The position numbers and the translations under genes are program-made. Positions 60,709 to 64,000 of a DNA stretch of 64,000 nucleotides are shown piece by piece. Within the stretch, counting starts at the first letter, position 1; the number at the start of each line of letters is the position of its first letter. This stretch comes from Fimbriimonadaceae bacterium (GTDB taxonomy: Bacteria > Armatimonadota > Fimbriimonadia > Fimbriimonadales > Fimbriimonadaceae). The notes under the pieces were generated by a model. The model saw only the letters and a program-made list of their open reading frames with translations. It searched no databases and had not been told where the DNA came from. Where the stretch lies: assembly GCA_026129685.1 (NCBI GenBank), contig JAHCHO010000013.1, positions 47,308 through 111,307 on the forward strand. The letters are read 5' to 3'.

Positions 60709-61227
60709 ATGGGCCTACGCAGCGTCGGCATTGGCGATCACGCGCCGGATTTCGTGAATCTTATCGTCGAGTGCCCGAAAGGCTCCACGAACAAGTACGA
60801 AGTGGACGTGGAAACGGGCACCGTCCACCTGGATCGGGTCCTGTTCTCTCCGCTCTTCTATCCGTTCGACTACGGCTTCATCCCCGGGACGCACTACCTG
60901 GACGGGGACCCGCTCGACGCCCTGGTCGTGCTTTCGCACCCGACCTTCCCCGGCTGTGTCGTCGAGGCCAAGCCCATCGGCGTCCTCGAAATGACCGACG
61001 AGAAGGGGCCGGACGAGAAGATCCTGTGCGTCGCCCAGCGCGATCCCCGCTTCTGCCACTGGAACTGCCTCAAGGACCTGAGCAACCACCGCCAGAAGGA
61101 GATCATCCACTTCTTCGAGGTGTACAAGACGCTCGAGGAGAAGTCGGTCGAGGTGATCGGTTGGCACGACGTGGACGTCGCCAAGCGATTGATCCAGGAC
61201 TTCCGCATCGACCTACGAGGCGCGTGA
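60709..61227 (+). CDS. ppa: Family I inorganic pyrophosphatase
   Basis: A 172-residue cytosolic enzyme that splits pyrophosphate. The metal-binding signature YLDGDPLDALV has the three aspartates D65, D67 and D70. IVECPKGSTNKYEVD, DYGFIPGT and the KDL…KEIIHFFEVYKTLE region are all typical. Length is normal for the hexameric bacterial form. Convergent with clpB, 26 nt between stops. Confidence 0.97.
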   Translation: MGLRSVGIGDHAPDFVNLIVECPKGSTNKYEVDVETGTVHLDRVLFSPLFYPFDYGFIPGTHYLDGDPLDALVVLSHPTFPGCVVEAKPIGVLEMTDEKGPDEKILCVAQRDPRFCHWNCLKDLSNHRQKEIIHFFEVYKTLEEKSVEVIGWHDVDVAKRLIQDFRIDLRGA

Positions 61228-61253
61228 GGATGTGAGGCGCTCCCGCCCCCGCT

Positions 61254-63854
<2,601 letters not shown>

Positions 63855-63869
63855 GGGTGTCTCGTCAGA

Positions 63870-63890
63870 CTTGAGTCTCATTATGTCAAA
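63870..63890 (-). promoter_or_regulatory. HAIR-like half-perfect inverted repeat and -10 of clpB
   Basis: On the minus strand TTTGACA, 7 nt, then ACTCAAG. The HspR operator (HAIR) is CTTGAGT-N7-ACTCAAG; one arm is perfect, the other matches 4 of 7, and the spacing is exact. CATAAT (63881-63886) lies inside, so a bound repressor would cover the -10. No HspR gene is visible in the window. Confidence 0.35.
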
Positions 63891-63948
63891 CCATATGCGA
63901 TGTGGTGTGTCAGATGCGCCTAAGGTCCCGAAGACAGCATCGCGGTCC

Positions 63949-64000
63949 TGTCATTCTGAGCCTGCGAAGAATCCCGGGGGGGGGGGGGGGGGGGGGGGGG
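63949..64000. repeat. TGTCATTCTGAG-type repeat motif followed by poly-G
   Basis: TGTCATTCTGAG (63949-63960) followed by CCTGCGAAGAATCCC and then 25 consecutive G (63976-64000) up to the window end. The motif resembles a TGTCATTCTGAGCG-AGCGAAGAATC element I recall as dispersed in many bacterial genomes (unverified). The homopolymer could be natural or an assembly/read artefact. Confidence 0.5.

Overview
The window is one GC-rich (roughly 60-65% by eye) stretch of bacterial chromosome with densely packed genes. Its style points to Armatimonadota, most likely the Fimbriimonadales. The hints are a secreted RCC1-repeat protein ending in a tandem dockerin-like calcium-binding repeat, near-universal 1-4 nt gene overlaps, and many start codons sitting 5-12 nt behind a TANNNT -10 box. 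This placement is an inference from style; no rRNA or other phylogenetic marker was compared.

Layout. 1-6.6 kb: a truncated MATE/ANK-like membrane protein, a TPR protein, tRNA-Arg(GCG), accB, thpR, an MDR dehydrogenase and a large TPR protein. 6.6-16.7 kb: argH, a nuoE-type 2Fe-2S protein, a BlaI/BlaR1-like repressor-protease pair with a clear operator-promoter, a PhyH-type dioxygenase, a Cys-rich secreted protein, argC-argJ, a lyxose isomerase and a broken GNAT gene. 16.7-34.5 kb: GH20-like hexosaminidase, cation-efflux protein, S41 protease, two tandem SPFH/flotillin genes, a minus-strand operon grpE-glmM-coaX-GH65-deacetylase, a small membrane protein with a cupin_5 gene, an M61 protease, and a DUF481-GH16 pair. 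34.5-41.2 kb: argG diverges from a flagellar operon fliM-fliN-fliO-fliP-fliQ-fliR-flhB that is preceded by a good sigma-28 type promoter. 41.3-43.8 kb: the RCC1/dockerin protein and an 838-nt non-coding region with a duplicated 66-bp hairpin repeat. 43.8-64 kb: subtilisin-like protease, M20 dipeptidase, 2-oxoacid dehydrogenase E2, yggS-sepF, a GYF_2/dispanin - DUF2752 - small membrane protein trio, ftsK, ubiA, M32 carboxypeptidase, serC, a frameshifted secreted-type protein, a phosphohexomutase, a zinc-ribbon protein, ppa and clpB. The window ends in a 25-G homopolymer next to a TGTCATTCTGAG repeat-like motif.

Function. This is mostly core chromosome: arginine synthesis (argC, J, G, H; the other arg genes lie elsewhere), fatty-acid synthesis (accB), amino-sugar supply (glmM), CoA (coaX), serine (serC), chaperones (grpE, clpB), division and segregation (sepF, ftsK), flagellar switch and export, and scattered secreted proteases and glycosidases. 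No phage, IS element or CRISPR array was seen.

The most unusual signals are architectural. They are the leaderless-style promoters, convergent genes whose stop codons interlock in a shared YTAR tetranucleotide, a rare tRNA-Arg anticodon, one pseudogene with two lesions, and one probable single-base frameshift supported by that same convergent-stop pattern.
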